Below are positions 35,401-46,901 of a stretch of 64,000 nt of DNA, in pieces. This stretch comes from Coprinellus micaceus (taxonomy: Eukaryota; Basidiomycota; Agaricomycetes; Agaricales; Psathyrellaceae). The notes below the pieces were generated by a model, which was not told the DNA's origin, made no database searches, and was given only the letters and a program-made list of their open reading frames with translations. Positions within the stretch are counted from its first letter, which is position 1. Each line of letters starts with the position of its first letter. The stretch lies in NCBI GenBank assembly GCA_951394405.1, contig OX596338.1, positions 310,001-374,000 of the forward strand. Direction: 5' to 3'. The translations under genes and the position numbers were made by a program.

Positions 35401-36610
35401 ACGACGAGGATGAGATTGTCCGGCCTTCTATCAACACCACCGACGAACACGGCTCGCCCATCGCCGTCCAAGCCCCCGCTCCTCCCTCCGCCGCCTCTCC
35501 CAAGTCTCCGATTGCTCAGTCTTCCGGCGCTGGCTCGTCGTCGAAGACCATGGTGTCGTCGAAAGATGGTACACAGAAGCTCAGAGTGAGGAGGTCGACG
35601 TTCGTGCCCGGATGGGCGGTGCCGCCGAGGGTGTTGCTCGTGGACGATGACGCGATTAGCAGGAAGTTGAGTAGCAAGTTCTTGCAGGTGTTTGGATGCA
35701 CGGCGGACGTTGCGGTGGATGGGGTGAGCGCGGTGAATAAGATGAATTTGGAGAAGTATGATTTGGTGTTGATGGTGAGTGTCTTTTGTTGTCGATTGGG
35801 TTCGAGTGGGAGGTGGCTCATCAGTGTATGATTGAATAGGACATCGTCATGCCCAAGTTGGACGGTGTGTCGGCGACGAGTATGATCCGCAAATTCGACC
35901 AAGGTAGTCCGATTATTGCGATGACGAGTAACTCGAAACCAAACGAGATCATGACATACTACTCTTCCGGTGAGCACCATTATCTCTCCACCTCATCGAT
36001 TGTAGCTCATGAAATTGTAGGTATGAACGACATCCTCCCCAAACCTTTCTCAAAACAGGGCCTGTTCGACATGCTTGAGAAGCATCTCACACATCTCAAG
36101 AATATCCAGCAAATGTCTCGGCAGATGCCTCGTGGGCCTGGCATCCCGCCGCTCTCGGACATGAAGTTCGAGCAAGCCCTCATGCAAAACGCCCCCACAG
36201 GCCAGCTATCCCTTCCTGGTCCATCGTCCCAGGGAGCCAGCGGCACCACCATCGAAGATGGCGCCAACAACGACCCCATCCGTCTTCCCTCCCCCTTCAA
36301 CATGAGCAACGCATTCTCGCTCACTCCTGATCAGGACGACGAAAACAAGATCAACCCCCTCGCGGGTATGGGGTTGACTGACGAACAGTTCAACATTATG
36401 TTGCAAAATATGATGGCGGGGGATAACTTCATGGGCGGGCTCGATGTCGCAGGCTCGGCGTCGGGACCGTCGAGTCCTAGTGGAAGTGGTATTATGTTTG
36501 GGATGGGGATGCAGATGGGTGGTTCTGGGGTGAAAAGAGGGTACGAGGATATGAGTGGAGGTGACCTGGAGGGACCCCAGAAAAAGAGTCGGTTCGAGGT
36601 CATCGAGTGA
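29406..36610 (+). CDS. Skn7/Prr1-type regulator: HSF-type DNA-binding domain plus response-regulator receiver
   Basis: A nuclear transcription factor at the end of the multistep phosphorelay, for oxidative and osmotic stress and cell-wall signalling in fungi. The first four exons (29406-29953, 30038-30107, 30336-30470, from 30868) give a Gln/Pro-rich leader, then an HSF-type domain ([31 protein letters not shown]) from about residue 174, then a coiled coil ([20 protein letters not shown]). Middle exons are Ser/Gly-rich, with an Arg-Glu tract and polyGln. The receiver follows [20 protein letters not shown], with phospho-acceptor Asp in [13 protein letters not shown] and Lys in LPKPFSK. Exon 34315-35774 joins 35840-35969 and 36021-36610. 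The part between about 31600 and 34315 is uncertain: one exon near 32080-32760 fits, followed by a long intron. The fixed Skn7 domain order argues for one gene rather than two. Confidence 0.85.
30538..30643 (+). repeat. Intronic tandem duplication (68-bp period) in the Skn7-type gene
   Basis: TTCGATGCGTTTTACTTGAA starts at 30538 and again at 30606, each followed by a near-identical GCGGTYGTTCGTTT. TTTCTCTTTCAG occurs twice in between. Both lie in the third intron (30471-30867), so the intron holds decoy-like acceptor sites. Confidence 0.7.
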
Positions 36611-37433
36611 GGACCCATGGACGACAGGGTGCAGATAGAGGAGGTTCGAAAATATCCCAACTCCGTTCCAGTTTTCGTCGCTTTTTTCTTTCAACATTAG
36701 GATCCAGTCTTCATAAACGGACACCATATTAAACGTTAGAGTTCGTGGTATACCTGCTTTCCAGTTATGTGTTTACCCCAACAACCCCTACTTCTTCCTT
36801 ATTTCGTTTTCCAGCTATCGAGCGAACGCAACGGTTTATCTCACAGTATATGTCGACACGCTACTATCCATTCCAACCTCTCATGTTTCGATCTCGGCTC
36901 GTGGTCCATACCTACAGACGCGTTTGACGCCAACGGACAGTGGCAATGTTCCAGGCAGTAGCCCGAGTTCGGACACTGGTATACCTCTCGGTATCTAGAC
37001 TGTACTATACACTGCTCACTCCTTCTATCCTCAATTTTCGTTCAAGTGGGCCCGAAAAGGAAACATGCCTGGCTACCTTCTACCAAGGATGCGAATGCTG
37101 GCGTTGCTGGTCAAAGAGAAATAAGCGCTCATGCAATGGTGCATCCGTATGTCCCATAACCCGATATATGGGCGCTTTGGGCTATAAATTAACATCAATT
37201 CGCGAGAATATATTCCTAAATCACGAATTCATCACGTACAGGTGGTTTGCACTTGAACTTGAAGCGGCGGGCCCCTGCTGACAAAGCAGATGTTCAATAT
37301 CATTTCAAGGCGTTCGGTGCTGGTGCGCACCTTGTCCACGAACCACCACTTGCTGCTGCTCAATACAATACCTCTCGCCCCTTCGCAATTACTCTCATCC
37401 ACGAGCATTAACTTCGAATTCCTGGTGGCCTCG
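36611..37433. other. Intergenic between Skn7-type gene and F-box gene
   Basis: About 820 bp with the Skn7 3' UTR and the F-box promoter. Short frames only; no motif or splice-supported exon. Confidence 0.4.
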
Positions 37434-39153
37434 ATGAACGACCTACCGACGGAGCTGTGGTTGTCAGAAGTAGTTCCGAAGGTTGACCCCATCGGTGTTC
37501 TATCCCTCAGCCAAGTTGGTCCGCCATGCCTTCAGACTTACCTATCTGCTGATGCCGCCGTGATAGACATGCAGAAACTTTCAATCCATACTCTCCCAAA
37601 AGTTAGTTTGGGCGGACATCCTTCGTTCAATCTGTCGCACGCACGGTCTTTTCTTAGCCTCCTACCCCACCGACCACATGAGCCTTTCTGAACTTCAGCG
37701 CGCCTCGACGGGCCCACAACGTTGGGAATCCCTTGTTCGAAGGAAGGCAGTCCCCTCTAGGGAGCTGGATTCTGCTCCCCCTTTGCCTGTTCTGGCATCG
37801 GCTCCGGTTGGGGACTCGACTCTTGCGTCTCTTCATAGTGGGCGTGGACACATAGTCCCTGGTGGACGATTCTTCATCGCCCTCCTCGGTAATTTATACG
37901 ACAAATCAACTTGCCTCGAGCTGTGGGACCTGGGGGTCCCGATGCGGAGAAACAATGCGGCACCGACAAAGCTAGCCCACAGGGTCCTTGGACCGAGCCT
38001 TGCACGAGGCTGGGGCCGTGGGGACCTCTTCGTCACGGTCTCTGGAGAAGTGCCGGATGAGCTAAGAGTCGGTGTTCTTTCTTCCCCGAACACCCGAACA
38101 CTAACGTGAGTCCGCCATTTTTATCACGTCCAGCGCCGCAGTCAACTCACGTTGTCTTGAAGGTTAACGGTCTTTTCGATAGTCCCTACGGAGTGGTCGC
38201 CGTCATTCAAATTGCTCGCCTCTGGTGGGTTTCCCGGCGAACAAAGCATAGGAAAGGCTTTTATTCACGGAAACTTCTTTGTTCTCCGTAACGTTCACCA
38301 ACGGAGTCTCGTTTTGTGGGACTATGTGAAAGGGCAGATCACAAAGATTGCATTTCCTTATTCAGCTCCCAATCGAGAGAGTTGCATGGATGTGAGTACA
38401 AGTGTCTTTCAGACCTTGGCCGTTCCTGACCTGTATCGCGTTGCTCAGGAGGTCATGCTGACAGAAGGGCATGTACTTCATCTGGGATACCCCAATGTCT
38501 CGATGTGGAGCCTCCCCCGCTTGCGCGATCTCGGTGAACCGATCTCCTCAACACTCACCCCCGACTCCAACATAAAGACCCATTTTGGCGTTCCCCCGGA
38601 CTCAACTTACCCATACCCCAATCGGATAACCACAGACGGTGCAGTCGTAAATATTGATGCTGTGCGCTGTACGATCGGGTCACCGCCGTCCGTGACATTC
38701 GACATCACGGTGTGGATGTCCAAGCGTACTTTGCTCTATCGGTATACCCTGAGTGGGCTCCACACTCAGAACGACACGTCTTTCCGCCTCCAGCTAGTTG
38801 GGAAAGGCTCCCTTCCATTTAATATAGGACGCGATATGAGTCTGTTTGGTGGGACGATGAAAAATAACGGTACGAACCCCCCGTTTATCATCGAAAGGCG
38901 CCATACAGGACCCCAGTCACAACTTGCTTTTATCTATGCGCCCAGCCGAACCGTCTCCGACGCAGGCTTCCCCAATGGCAGCGGCGGAAACCCACGAAAT
39001 TCTTCGAGTACCAACGATCCGGAGGGGATCACGGCGACCCTCCTTGAACCATCGCAGCCTCTGGCGTCATGTTGGGCATCTGGGCGGTTCATCTTCTCCC
39101 CTCCCGACCTGGTTATGGGTACGGATCCTCTGTCACTCGTAGATTACTTGTAA
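37434..39153 (+). CDS. F-box protein, family 1, copy A
   Basis: Likely substrate adaptor of an SCF ubiquitin ligase. Three exons (37434-37514, 37567-38105, 38163-39153) give 536 residues, all junctions in frame. The F-box starts at residue 2 (LPTELWLSEVVPKVDPIGVL), continues across the first intron as SLSQ|TCRNFQSILSQKLVWADI, and is followed by MSLSELQRASTGPQRW, a segment common after Agaricomycete F-boxes. The rest is a beta-rich region with repeated W-D-L/W-D-Y motifs (LELWDLGVP, LVLWDYVKG) that may form a propeller-like substrate domain. A diverged paralog lies at 43065-44878 on the opposite strand with the same exon pattern. The target is unknown. Confidence 0.8.
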
Positions 39154-40199
39154 ACCCCAAGTAAGCCGTACTCTTTGCATGGTGGTACCTCAGCGCCGAT
39201 TCTCACATCCCGGTACCAAGCTCAACAGGTCGGGCCATCCGAGAAAAAGCGCCTTTTTCAAGCGTTTTTCCTCGGTCACTGAACGGACACTCGTGGGGTC
39301 AAGTGTGGAATGGGCCAACATCTTCACACCCTTGGGTACAGTCCACGGCTCCATGCGCCCAACGGCTATCGAATCCTGATTAGCAAGCGGCTGATCCCCT
39401 CCTTCACAGGACTTCCAAATCCGACAACCTTCCTTCAGAGACGTTCTCGCAGACGCGTTCGAGGGTCCTTCATCGTTCCGCTCCTGACAATCCTCGACGA
39501 CAACCGTCCAGCCGGTCACTAAGAACGACTAAAATCATAATGCAGAGAACCGGAGTGCCACGTTGTGCCACACTGTGCCACATTCAGCGCTCCTCAGCAC
39601 CCGCCTTTTGATTGGGTCTCGATTGGGCTCGGAGTGGGCCTCACCATGTGGGCGGGAGGAATTTGAGATTGATGGGATTCAAGCCCGCCTCGGCGGCCCC
39701 CACAACGATCCCTCCATCCTTTCCGATAGGAACCAGACCACGAGGATACCAACGTTCATCGCAGTAGAGATCGCCAGACCGCACCTCACCTAAACTTACC
39801 CCTGTGAGATGAGGACCGTTCAGAATTGTGGTGGCGCTAAACGTGTAGTTTCCACCCCACAGAGCCATCCACGATCCACCGGAATCCAAAGCATTGGGAC
39901 ATCTTGAGTTGTGCGTAGTCGCTACAGTTGTTGCTTCAAGGTGAGTGCAATCTTGGGCTGCGACTATCATATGCTGATGATGATGTGGGCCAGAGAAAAA
40001 CGTATTACCGACCCCTGAAAGCGTCGTATCGAAGCAAAGCGACGTAAATCTTCCGCCGGCAGCGATCAACGGCTTGCGTCCATATGTACCTGGGATCGAA
40101 CTCTCACCGACATTATCATGCCCCGTACCACTACTTAAACCAGGCGTTGAGGAGAGTTGTGCCGGTTTTCCCTTTCCCCCGCTGGTTGCGACGCTAGTA
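39154..40199. other. Intergenic between F-box copy A and membrane-protein paralog C
   Basis: About 1 kb. Two minus-strand frames (39190-39519, and 39641-40069 with 142 codons) are open but begin at non-ATG codons and match no family I know. The sequence CCACGTTGTGCCACACTGTGCCACATT near 39558-39584 contains three close GTGCCAC-type words. Confidence 0.35.
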
Positions 40200-41803
40200 A
40201 TGTCGTCCGGGCTGGATATACTGGAGTTGGAGAGTCTGCAGACGTTGAAGGTACGTTAATCGGCCATAGCGATGAAAAGTAGTACTGAAGAAACCCCCCT
40301 CATAGTGGCTCGATGGTGTGTTATCTTCATTCTGCACTCCCTAGGGGCTTGGTGGACTTATGCCTGTGGATGTATGGCTCCGTGCAGCTGGTGCCTTGAC
40401 ATTACTGGTGCGTCCTCACTCGGTTTGGTGTAAACTTGGAGCTAAGTGCCTAACTTACGTAGTTGCTCGAGTATTTGGCGACCCTGCCTCAGGAGGTATG
40501 CGTTTCTCCAAGCGTGGTTGAATCTACGCGACCGATCTAAGGCGCCTTCACGGGCATTTTTCACAGATATCTCTGATTTGGCCGACTCAAACAACCTTTG
40601 TCAAGGTCCTCTATTACCTCAATCGACATATCGTCTTCATCTCCGTGATCAGTCCGAGGCTGGCGAACTCCCCTTACTGCAAGGCAATGAGCATGCTCGC
40701 AAATTGTAAGCAGAGCCGATGTATCTCGAAATATCGATAATCGTTGACTGGGTTATCAGATTCGAGAGTGGCGACGGTCCTAGTGTCTGAATGTTGGTTC
40801 ATGAGTTCAGTCCTGGCCTGAATATGAACCTGAACCATTGTTACACCTTTTAGCTCTCCTGGCCGCGCGAGTTTGGGCACTGGCTGGCAGTCCTGTAATG
40901 CTGGGATGGGGTATCCTTGGGTTCGCGTCGGTGAGTGTTTATATTTGCGGCTGAACGTCGAATTGATGGTGTCATCGGCAGGTAGTGACTGTGGCTGCAT
41001 TTGGCTTGATGACTATGTTTGCCCTGTCCGCCGAGTGTGAGTGCCATTCAAACATTCGGGCGTTCGTAACCTGTCTGACCGATACGATTTCGTAGTTGGA
41101 CCCTCACCAATACCTTCGATCATCATTTGCTTCCCCACGCACAGCGAGGCGAAATGGTCGACTGGGGCTGTCGCTCTCATCTTCTTAATCCAGATTGGTG
41201 AGCTTAGTTACCTCATGCTGTACCCAGTAAGCGGTACTGACGCTCCTCAGTGCTTGTGTCCTTGTCCTTCTACTACGGCATTCGAGACCACGGGAACTCT
41301 GGGACTCGCTTGGGGAGGATCATATACCGGGATGGCTTGATGTACTTCGTCGCTCTTACATGTTTGTCCTCCGTCGTTCAGCTCGGCTTGGACTCGGATA
41401 GCTAACCACTCTCACAGTATTTTCCGTCCTCAATGCGGCACTACAACTGTCGCTTACGGTATGTCGCACTGTTGAGCCATGAATATATACCGGGCAGTGG
41501 GCTAACAACAATCCAGAACACCCTAAAATTCGTTTTGAACACGTACGCCTCTTGACTTACCAGCTTGATTTCCGATAGCTGATCTCCGTCGTCCACAGGT
41601 TCATGTACGCGATGCACTCCATCCTCTGCACTCGGATGATTCTCCATCTGAGGAAGGGGGCTCGGTCGCAGATGGGCTTGGCCGCACCATACGACGCTGG
41701 AATGCCCAGCGATACTACTACGTCGTCGGGTGGAGGCCCTACTATTAGATATGCACACTCAATAGAGTTGGGTACGCTGAGATCGGCAATGTACAAGACC
41801 TGA
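40200..41803 (+). CDS. DUF6533-like multi-pass membrane protein, paralog C
   Basis: The best-preserved of three paralogs in the window. About ten small exons join in frame: MSSGLDILELESLQTLK; GLGGLMPVDVWLRAAGALTL; LLEYLATLPQE; ISLIWPTQTTFVKVLYYLNR; LAARVWALAGSPVMLGWG; VVTVAAFGLMTMFALSAE; a segment with WSTGAVALIFLIQI; LVSLSFYYGIRDHGNSGTRL then YRDGLMYFVALT; FSVLNAALQLSLT; NTLKFVLNT; and FMYAMHSILCTRMILHLRKG with a polar tail ending at 41803. Hydrophobic blocks suggest seven helices. The order, with E-x-x-x-I-W after the first helix and the 'YRDG..YF' loop, is that of DUF6533-like proteins. No ligand or enzyme function is known. The exon between about 40660 and 40850 was not fixed. It lies 18-20 kb from paralogs A and B, opposite strand. 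Confidence 0.75.
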
Positions 41804-41876
41804 TGTAATTTCCATGGACGCTGTTAATCCCTTCGGGCTGACTTCTGTAGACTAGAGTATACCGTATTTATGTAAA

Positions 41877-42476
41877 TCAAAAGTATGCGAGCGGATTCGT
41901 TTCGTTCCCAAAAATCTGGTTCTTCGCGTCCCAATGGTCGGTGAAGCACGTCCCCGTGAACTTGAGCAAATCCATGATCGCGTAGTCGACTTCCGTCCCG
42001 GGTATCCTCCTCCTGAAATGGAACAAGCCGAAAGCACCCTGTGGCCCGCGTCCAGCGAACGATTTGATGTTGCTGTAGGTCATGCCAGGAGTGGCTTGCA
42101 GCTCGGTGATGTAGGCGATAGCTTTGTCGCGACCTTGTTGGTCAGGGCTGACGCCGACATTCTGCTGCGTGTACCGCCTGGACAACGGTTAGATATTGGT
42201 GCAATACACGGCGGTGTTGTGAAGAGTATCTTACCCGGGGATCCATTTATCGAAGGCCTTCTTTGGATTCTTCTCGACGAGATAGAGGCGCGTGAAGTCT
42301 CTGACGGCTACCTCACGCCATAGTTGCACGAGAGGCCCATTGGCGGCACGGTAGTCGCATGCTTGGTCGGGAGTGTTGCGGTCGAGCAGCGGCAGCGCCG
42401 TCACTGCAAACAGCTTCTGGGAGAGAAACAGCAGGGGCGCCAAAAGAACGGCAAGGAGGGGATGGATCGGTTGCAT
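41877..42476 (-). CDS. Secreted SnoaL-like (NTF2-fold) protein
   Basis: Two exons (42476-42235, 42177-41877) give 180 residues; the intron runs GTAAGA to TCCAG. The N-terminus is a signal peptide (MQPIHPLLAVLLAPLLFLSQ, then KLFAVTALP). The mature part matches the SnoaL-like / NTF2-superfamily pattern: an alpha-helical start with LYLVEKNPKKAFDKWI, then YTQQNVGVSPDQQGRDKAI, and a beta-sheet half with DLLKFTGTCFTDHWD. Related COG4922-type proteins are called predicted aldol condensation enzymes or polyketide-cyclase-like, but most fungal secreted members have no known substrate. The His and Asp in TDHWD are common pocket residues in this family. It sits tail-to-tail with membrane-protein paralog C (74 bp gap). 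Confidence 0.8.
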
Positions 42477-43064
42477 CTTGAGAGGGCAAGCCTAACCTCC
42501 CATCAGTGAGAGGCGTACTCTCTTTAATGAAGTTCCTCCACCTTCTGGGTGCACTTCCGGGTTCGCTGAAGTTCAACGAAGAAGAGGCTGGAAGGTCATA
42601 GTACGGTCTTCGGACATTTGGGAACCAACTGTCTGCGGTACGCCTTGCAGCTCGGAGCGGCGTTGGTGCGCATATGTCCAAAGGCATACCGTAAGCGGTA
42701 CCAAGCACACCATATGCCGATATGCTTCTGCTCTCAAGCCCGGCACCTACAGCGGTCATATGGCTCGAAACCGTCTTCTGAGAACACAAGCCTGACAAAA
42801 GGGGTGCTCTCGGTACCAGGGCCTGCCCGAAAATAAGACGATCAGCGGAGAAGTTGGGAGGAACGTACGAGTGAGCGAGTGACACAGAGTAAGTAAACGC
42901 ATAATGCAATAGTTGATTGTCATGGTTTGGTCATGGCTGCTGGACTATAAGTAGAATACAAGGTTTGCACCAGACTACTATGCTCTCGTGGACCTGCTTT
43001 GGCTCGACGAACGTTAGCCCACGGGTTATCGTTCGTTGGATGACGATTCACCACTGAATGAAGG
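42477..43064. other. Intergenic: promoter of the SnoaL-like gene, 3' flank of F-box copy B
   Basis: About 590 bp. A minus-strand frame up to 198 codons long (42909-42313) overlaps it and runs into the SnoaL-like gene in another frame; it looks like a chance open frame. Confidence 0.4.
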
Positions 43065-44878
43065 TTAGACGAACTCCAAAACGCGGATATACGGGTCGTA
43101 TTCCACTGTGTCCCGATACCGAAACGACACCGCTCGACCTGAAGCCTGGCAGACCGGGCTCAGGATATAATCAGTGCGTTCTGGGGGAGTCGCTATCTTG
43201 AGCAGGACGGTATTGTCCTCGTCGCCGGACAAGGGGGAGAATATGTAGCAGCCCCCTCTGCTCGCCGACCTGGGGTTGAAATCGAGAATTTCACACACCC
43301 CATCCGAACGGAAGAAGACTTTACTGTCGGAGGTGGCGGAAACAGTCCACGTTGGAAACCGAGCCTCCGCTAGGAGGCGATACAGTGGCCGAGGAGTGGC
43401 AAGGGCTTCATTTCTCTCCGGCGCATCCTTCCCACACCCGTTCTCGTCCTTGCTGCAAGGCCCTCGGCGAGAGTGTTTATTGTCGAGGGTGGGTGGGCCT
43501 GGTTGTGGCCTTTCTGACCATGCCGAGGCAATATCGACTGCGTACCAGCGATATGTAATGTTATCCGGGGTTGCGGGGACGCCAATGATGAGTTTGCCGG
43601 GAAATAACGATGATGTTGGCCCCATCGGAAAGTCGCAAGATCCTCCACGGATACTCGACCATGGACAAGGAATAACTAATTCCGTGAGCGAATCGGTCGG
43701 CCTCTCCGTCGATGTGTTAAGAATGGTGGATGATTTCGGAACTGCTTGCAAATATGGGTGCAACTCCGTTAGATCCCAGACAAGCAAGCTCTGCGATACC
43801 GGGGAGAAGTAGACGAAATATTGGTCGATCCATGTCAGTTGCTGGATGAAAGAGAAAGGTGAGGCACCCATCCACAATAAATTGAAGTAAAGTTAGGACG
43901 CACTGGAACGAATAAGATTTTATGCTTCGAGGACCATGTTGCGTATTGGTTGCACATGTATTTCCAAAGCAGAAATGTGTTCACGTCCGTAGTGGAGAAA
44001 ACGGCCTCTGGAGTGAAAATGACCTTCTCGCCGACGAGTTCTCCTTGGAGCCGAATAGAAGCGTTTTCTTGAAAAACTGGACTCGTCTCGCCCAGGGAGA
44101 TCGTAAGTACTCGAAGCCTATTCAACATGATTGAGTGAAATGCCTTGAAGGGTGCGAATGACTTTACGAAGTGCTGAGGGACTCACATCAGAACACTATC
44201 ATCCTGCGACCTGACCATAATTCGAATGTGGGTCTCATCCACAACGCACCCCATAACGCCCCTTACTTTGCTAGCATTTCCCCGGAAGGTCCATTCTCCC
44301 AATACTACTGGTGAAGGTCGAAGTAGATTCGCCGGGACGCCCAAGTCCCATACGGTAATCGTAGTCTCACTGCTTTCATCCGTCGTCGCATACGGGATCG
44401 TGATTAGGAACCGCCCGCCCGGGACGAGGTAGTCCGCAACCCGCCCCCATTCACGTGCGGGAGCGGCTAAGGGGAGCGGTTGTGCGCTTTCGAGGTTTTG
44501 CGGCGGTACTCCCCACCTGTCAACCATCCGACGGTATAGCTCAGGGCCCATTGCTGCCCGTCGAAGGTGGGGAAGGTCCATCTTATGAATAGGGTAGGTC
44601 GCCCGGAGCAGCCCATATCGCTGGCAAACGGATTGCAAAGCGTTCACCCATGGACTCCTTTAACTAACGACACCTTGAAGTGTCCTGCACACCTGGAAAA
44701 GTGTCTTGTCAGATTCGAGCTGCCTCGAGATTCCGGGATCACGCACTGCTCCCAATCCCAAGATGCAGTGGGAAGGCTTGAGGTAGTCGACCACTTGGAA
44801 CCAGAGTTCTGTTGGAAGTGGGGTGACAGAACGAATTCTCATAGATATCGAGGAGTCACCCATACGATGGTCGGCCAT
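43065..44878 (-). pseudogene. F-box protein, family 1, copy B, with premature stop
   Basis: A paralog of the 37434 gene. Exon 1 (44878-44747, 44 codons) holds the F-box start LPTELWFQVVDYLKPSHCIL. After a 55-nt GTGCGT...TTCCAG intron, exon 2 starts VCRTLQGVVS and then meets TAA at 44662-44660, before RSPWVNALQSVCQRYGLL. In copy A the eleventh codon of the same exon is Gln (CAA) in SILSQKLVW, so one C-to-T-type change explains the stop. The gap is too short for another intron to remove it. Downstream exons (44640-44183, about 44128-43910, about 43877-43065) stay open and keep the family pattern (VPGGRFLITI, TVWDLGVP, LVWDLTELHP). Recent loss, stop readthrough or a sequence error are all possible; I favour a young pseudogene. 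Confidence 0.65.
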
Positions 44879-45573
44879 GAAGCAGTGAATGGCGTTGTGT
44901 GCAGGCAGGCCCGGGTGCAGGCGCTTCCAACTTGAAGAATGAGTGGCAGGTGAACACGTGACAGTGGCACGGCCGCATGTGGCTTTGTTTGGTTTAATGG
45001 CCTAAATGGGTCGGGCGCTAATTCGACCTTTCTTGACCCAGAGCCCCCATGATCTCGTCGACGCTTACTTTAGCATCTCTTTTTCACCTGAGAGCATCGG
45101 GGCGTCTCTAAAATTAGGACGAACGGATCCAGGGAGGACAGACGCCCATCCTCTCCCCTGTACGGTGAGGTTTGTTTGTGGTTTTGGTTTTTTCGCCTGA
45201 ACAAAGGGTCGGAACTTCGACTCAGGGGCTATTCCCGCTGCATCACCCGTAGCGTATACCCTCTCTCGACACCCCATTCGTCGTCGAGGTGACTTAAATA
45301 GGGCAGGGCATGAGGTGTAACAGGTATATGCAGGCTACAGGTATACATCTCCGTGGAGTTATTGTATCCCTGGAACGATATGTGGATGCAAAGCAGGTTA
45401 ACTGACACTATATGGACAAGAACGGAGTGTGATGCGCCTCCCGATCGACGAAGTGACTTTCTCGCTCGCTTGCGTACGACGACTATTCCTCGGCCACACT
45501 GTCTCACTTTCACCTTCGAATTTAATTCACTCAAAAGCCTATCTCTACCGAGTGAAACACCCGGATCACCAGT
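44879..45573. other. Intergenic: promoter of F-box copy B, 3' flank of secreted protein gene
   Basis: About 695 bp. Short frames on both strands, none supported by motif or splicing. Confidence 0.4.
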
Positions 45574-46409
45574 CTACACTACCCATCGAACCTTGACCCT
45601 GTACATATCAGCTTCCTCCTGCTCAGACGTGGGGCGCATGGGCACCTGGAGGATGCCCGGGGGTATTGATGTGGAACGACCTCTACCAAGGGGCGCCGCT
45701 CAGAAGGGTCTCCTAGCAAGAAACGTGTGTACATACCGTCGGCCTTCCATTATGCGGATTTACCGTTTGAATCCGTCGCCCGTGCGCGTCATGGAATTTG
45801 GCAGTGATGTGGATGGGCTCAGTGGGCCTGGTACCTCCTGAATGGGCGCCGCGCCTAGAATCCAGAGAATAATGGTGAGTCCTCGCAGTTTTTACACTTA
45901 ACACAGTAGCACTCACATGACGGTACCTCGCTGTGCAGTGGCCAAGTGTGGGTGGGTGTTCATGGCATTCCTCACCTGCCCCTTATGCCAGTTCACCAGC
46001 TTCCTGTACTTTTTCTTGTCGCCGCCAGCCATTATCTTGATATCTTTTCTCGCCGTGCGGCTAATTTGGGCAGTGCGGCGAGCCGCCAATTCGTCGTCTT
46101 CAAATGCTAGGCTATCGCTGGGGGACCGAGTGTAGACGTCGAGGTCCTCCAGGAGCTCACGAAGTGAGAGTAAATTGGCGTCCGCGCCACTGTCGCGCCC
46201 TACCAAGGACAAAGCTTCCCCTTGGCCTCGCTCGACGAGCGCTCTATTCGCATTCGTCCCTTGTCTATGAGGGGGCAGAGGTGGTGAGTGGTACATTGGA
46301 CATCTAGTAACAAACTGGCTACTCACGGTACGGGAATGGCAAAGGTGAGTTTGATGAGGAGAAGTGCGGTGATGGCGAGAAACGCATGCTTGAGGGATAG
46401 GAAAAGCAT
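45574..46409 (-). CDS. Small secreted protein of unknown function
   Basis: Four exons (46409-46327, 46264-45917, 45854-45737, 45645-45574) join in frame to 206 residues. All introns are GT-AG with good donors (GTGAGT twice, GTATGT). The N-terminus MLFLSLKHAFLAITALLLIK then LTFAIPVP is a clear signal peptide. The mature chain is charged and low in cysteine, with an acidic Leu-rich segment (SLRELLEDLDVYTRSPSDSL), a basic Lys-rich segment (GGDKKKYRKLVNWHKGQVRN), a segment PIHITAKFHDAHGRRIQTVN and the end MYRVKVRWVV. No known domain recognised. It could be a secreted signal or effector-like protein, or a regulator processed at basic pairs; these are guesses. The last acceptor is the least certain of three possible sites. 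Confidence 0.6.
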
Positions 46410-46896
46410 GATTATGAGGGAGCAATTAAGAGCGACCAGCGCCTAGCAGGTTGGAAAGATCGAGTGGATTGTTTGAGCGGACCAGCCGTGGAGATTGTGG
46501 AAGGAGCTACGCCCGCTTATAAGGGGTCCATGGTAAGCCATTGGACGTGCGAGACCGCTCAAACCGAACTTAGTTTGACAAGGCTTACGTGCAGCGAAGA
46601 TCCGATGTCACCGTTATTCACCTTCCGATAACTTCAAAGGGTTCTAACGCATCGCCGCCCCGACGCGGCAGCTCCTCCCCCCCAACAACCCAAGCTTGCT
46701 GCCCATGGCCCCTCACCTCTCGTCGTAGCTTCGGCCGAGAACCGCGACCATCACCGCCACATCGGTACAACCAGTTTTGGCGGGCGACAAAACGCCAATC
46801 AAGGCGAAATTGTTTCCAGCACCTACAGTTTTTCTGCAAAGCACTGTATACGTATGTGTGTGTGTGTAGACAATTAGACCAGAGCTCTGTGGGTGC
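46410..46896. other. Intergenic: promoter of the secreted protein gene
   Basis: About 490 bp between the secreted-protein start and the left target duplication of the transposon. A short TGTG run lies at about 46856-46867, close to the insertion site. No gene supported. Confidence 0.4.
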
Positions 46897-46901
46897 TAAC
46901 A

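Noticed and set aside
39641..40069. 142-codon open frame on the minus strand upstream of membrane paralog C
   Set aside because: It starts at a non-ATG codon, ends without a recognised family and lies in the promoter region of a supported gene.
42313..42909. 198-codon minus-strand frame overlapping the SnoaL-like gene start
   Set aside because: It overlaps the signal-peptide exon of a well-supported gene in another frame on the same strand.
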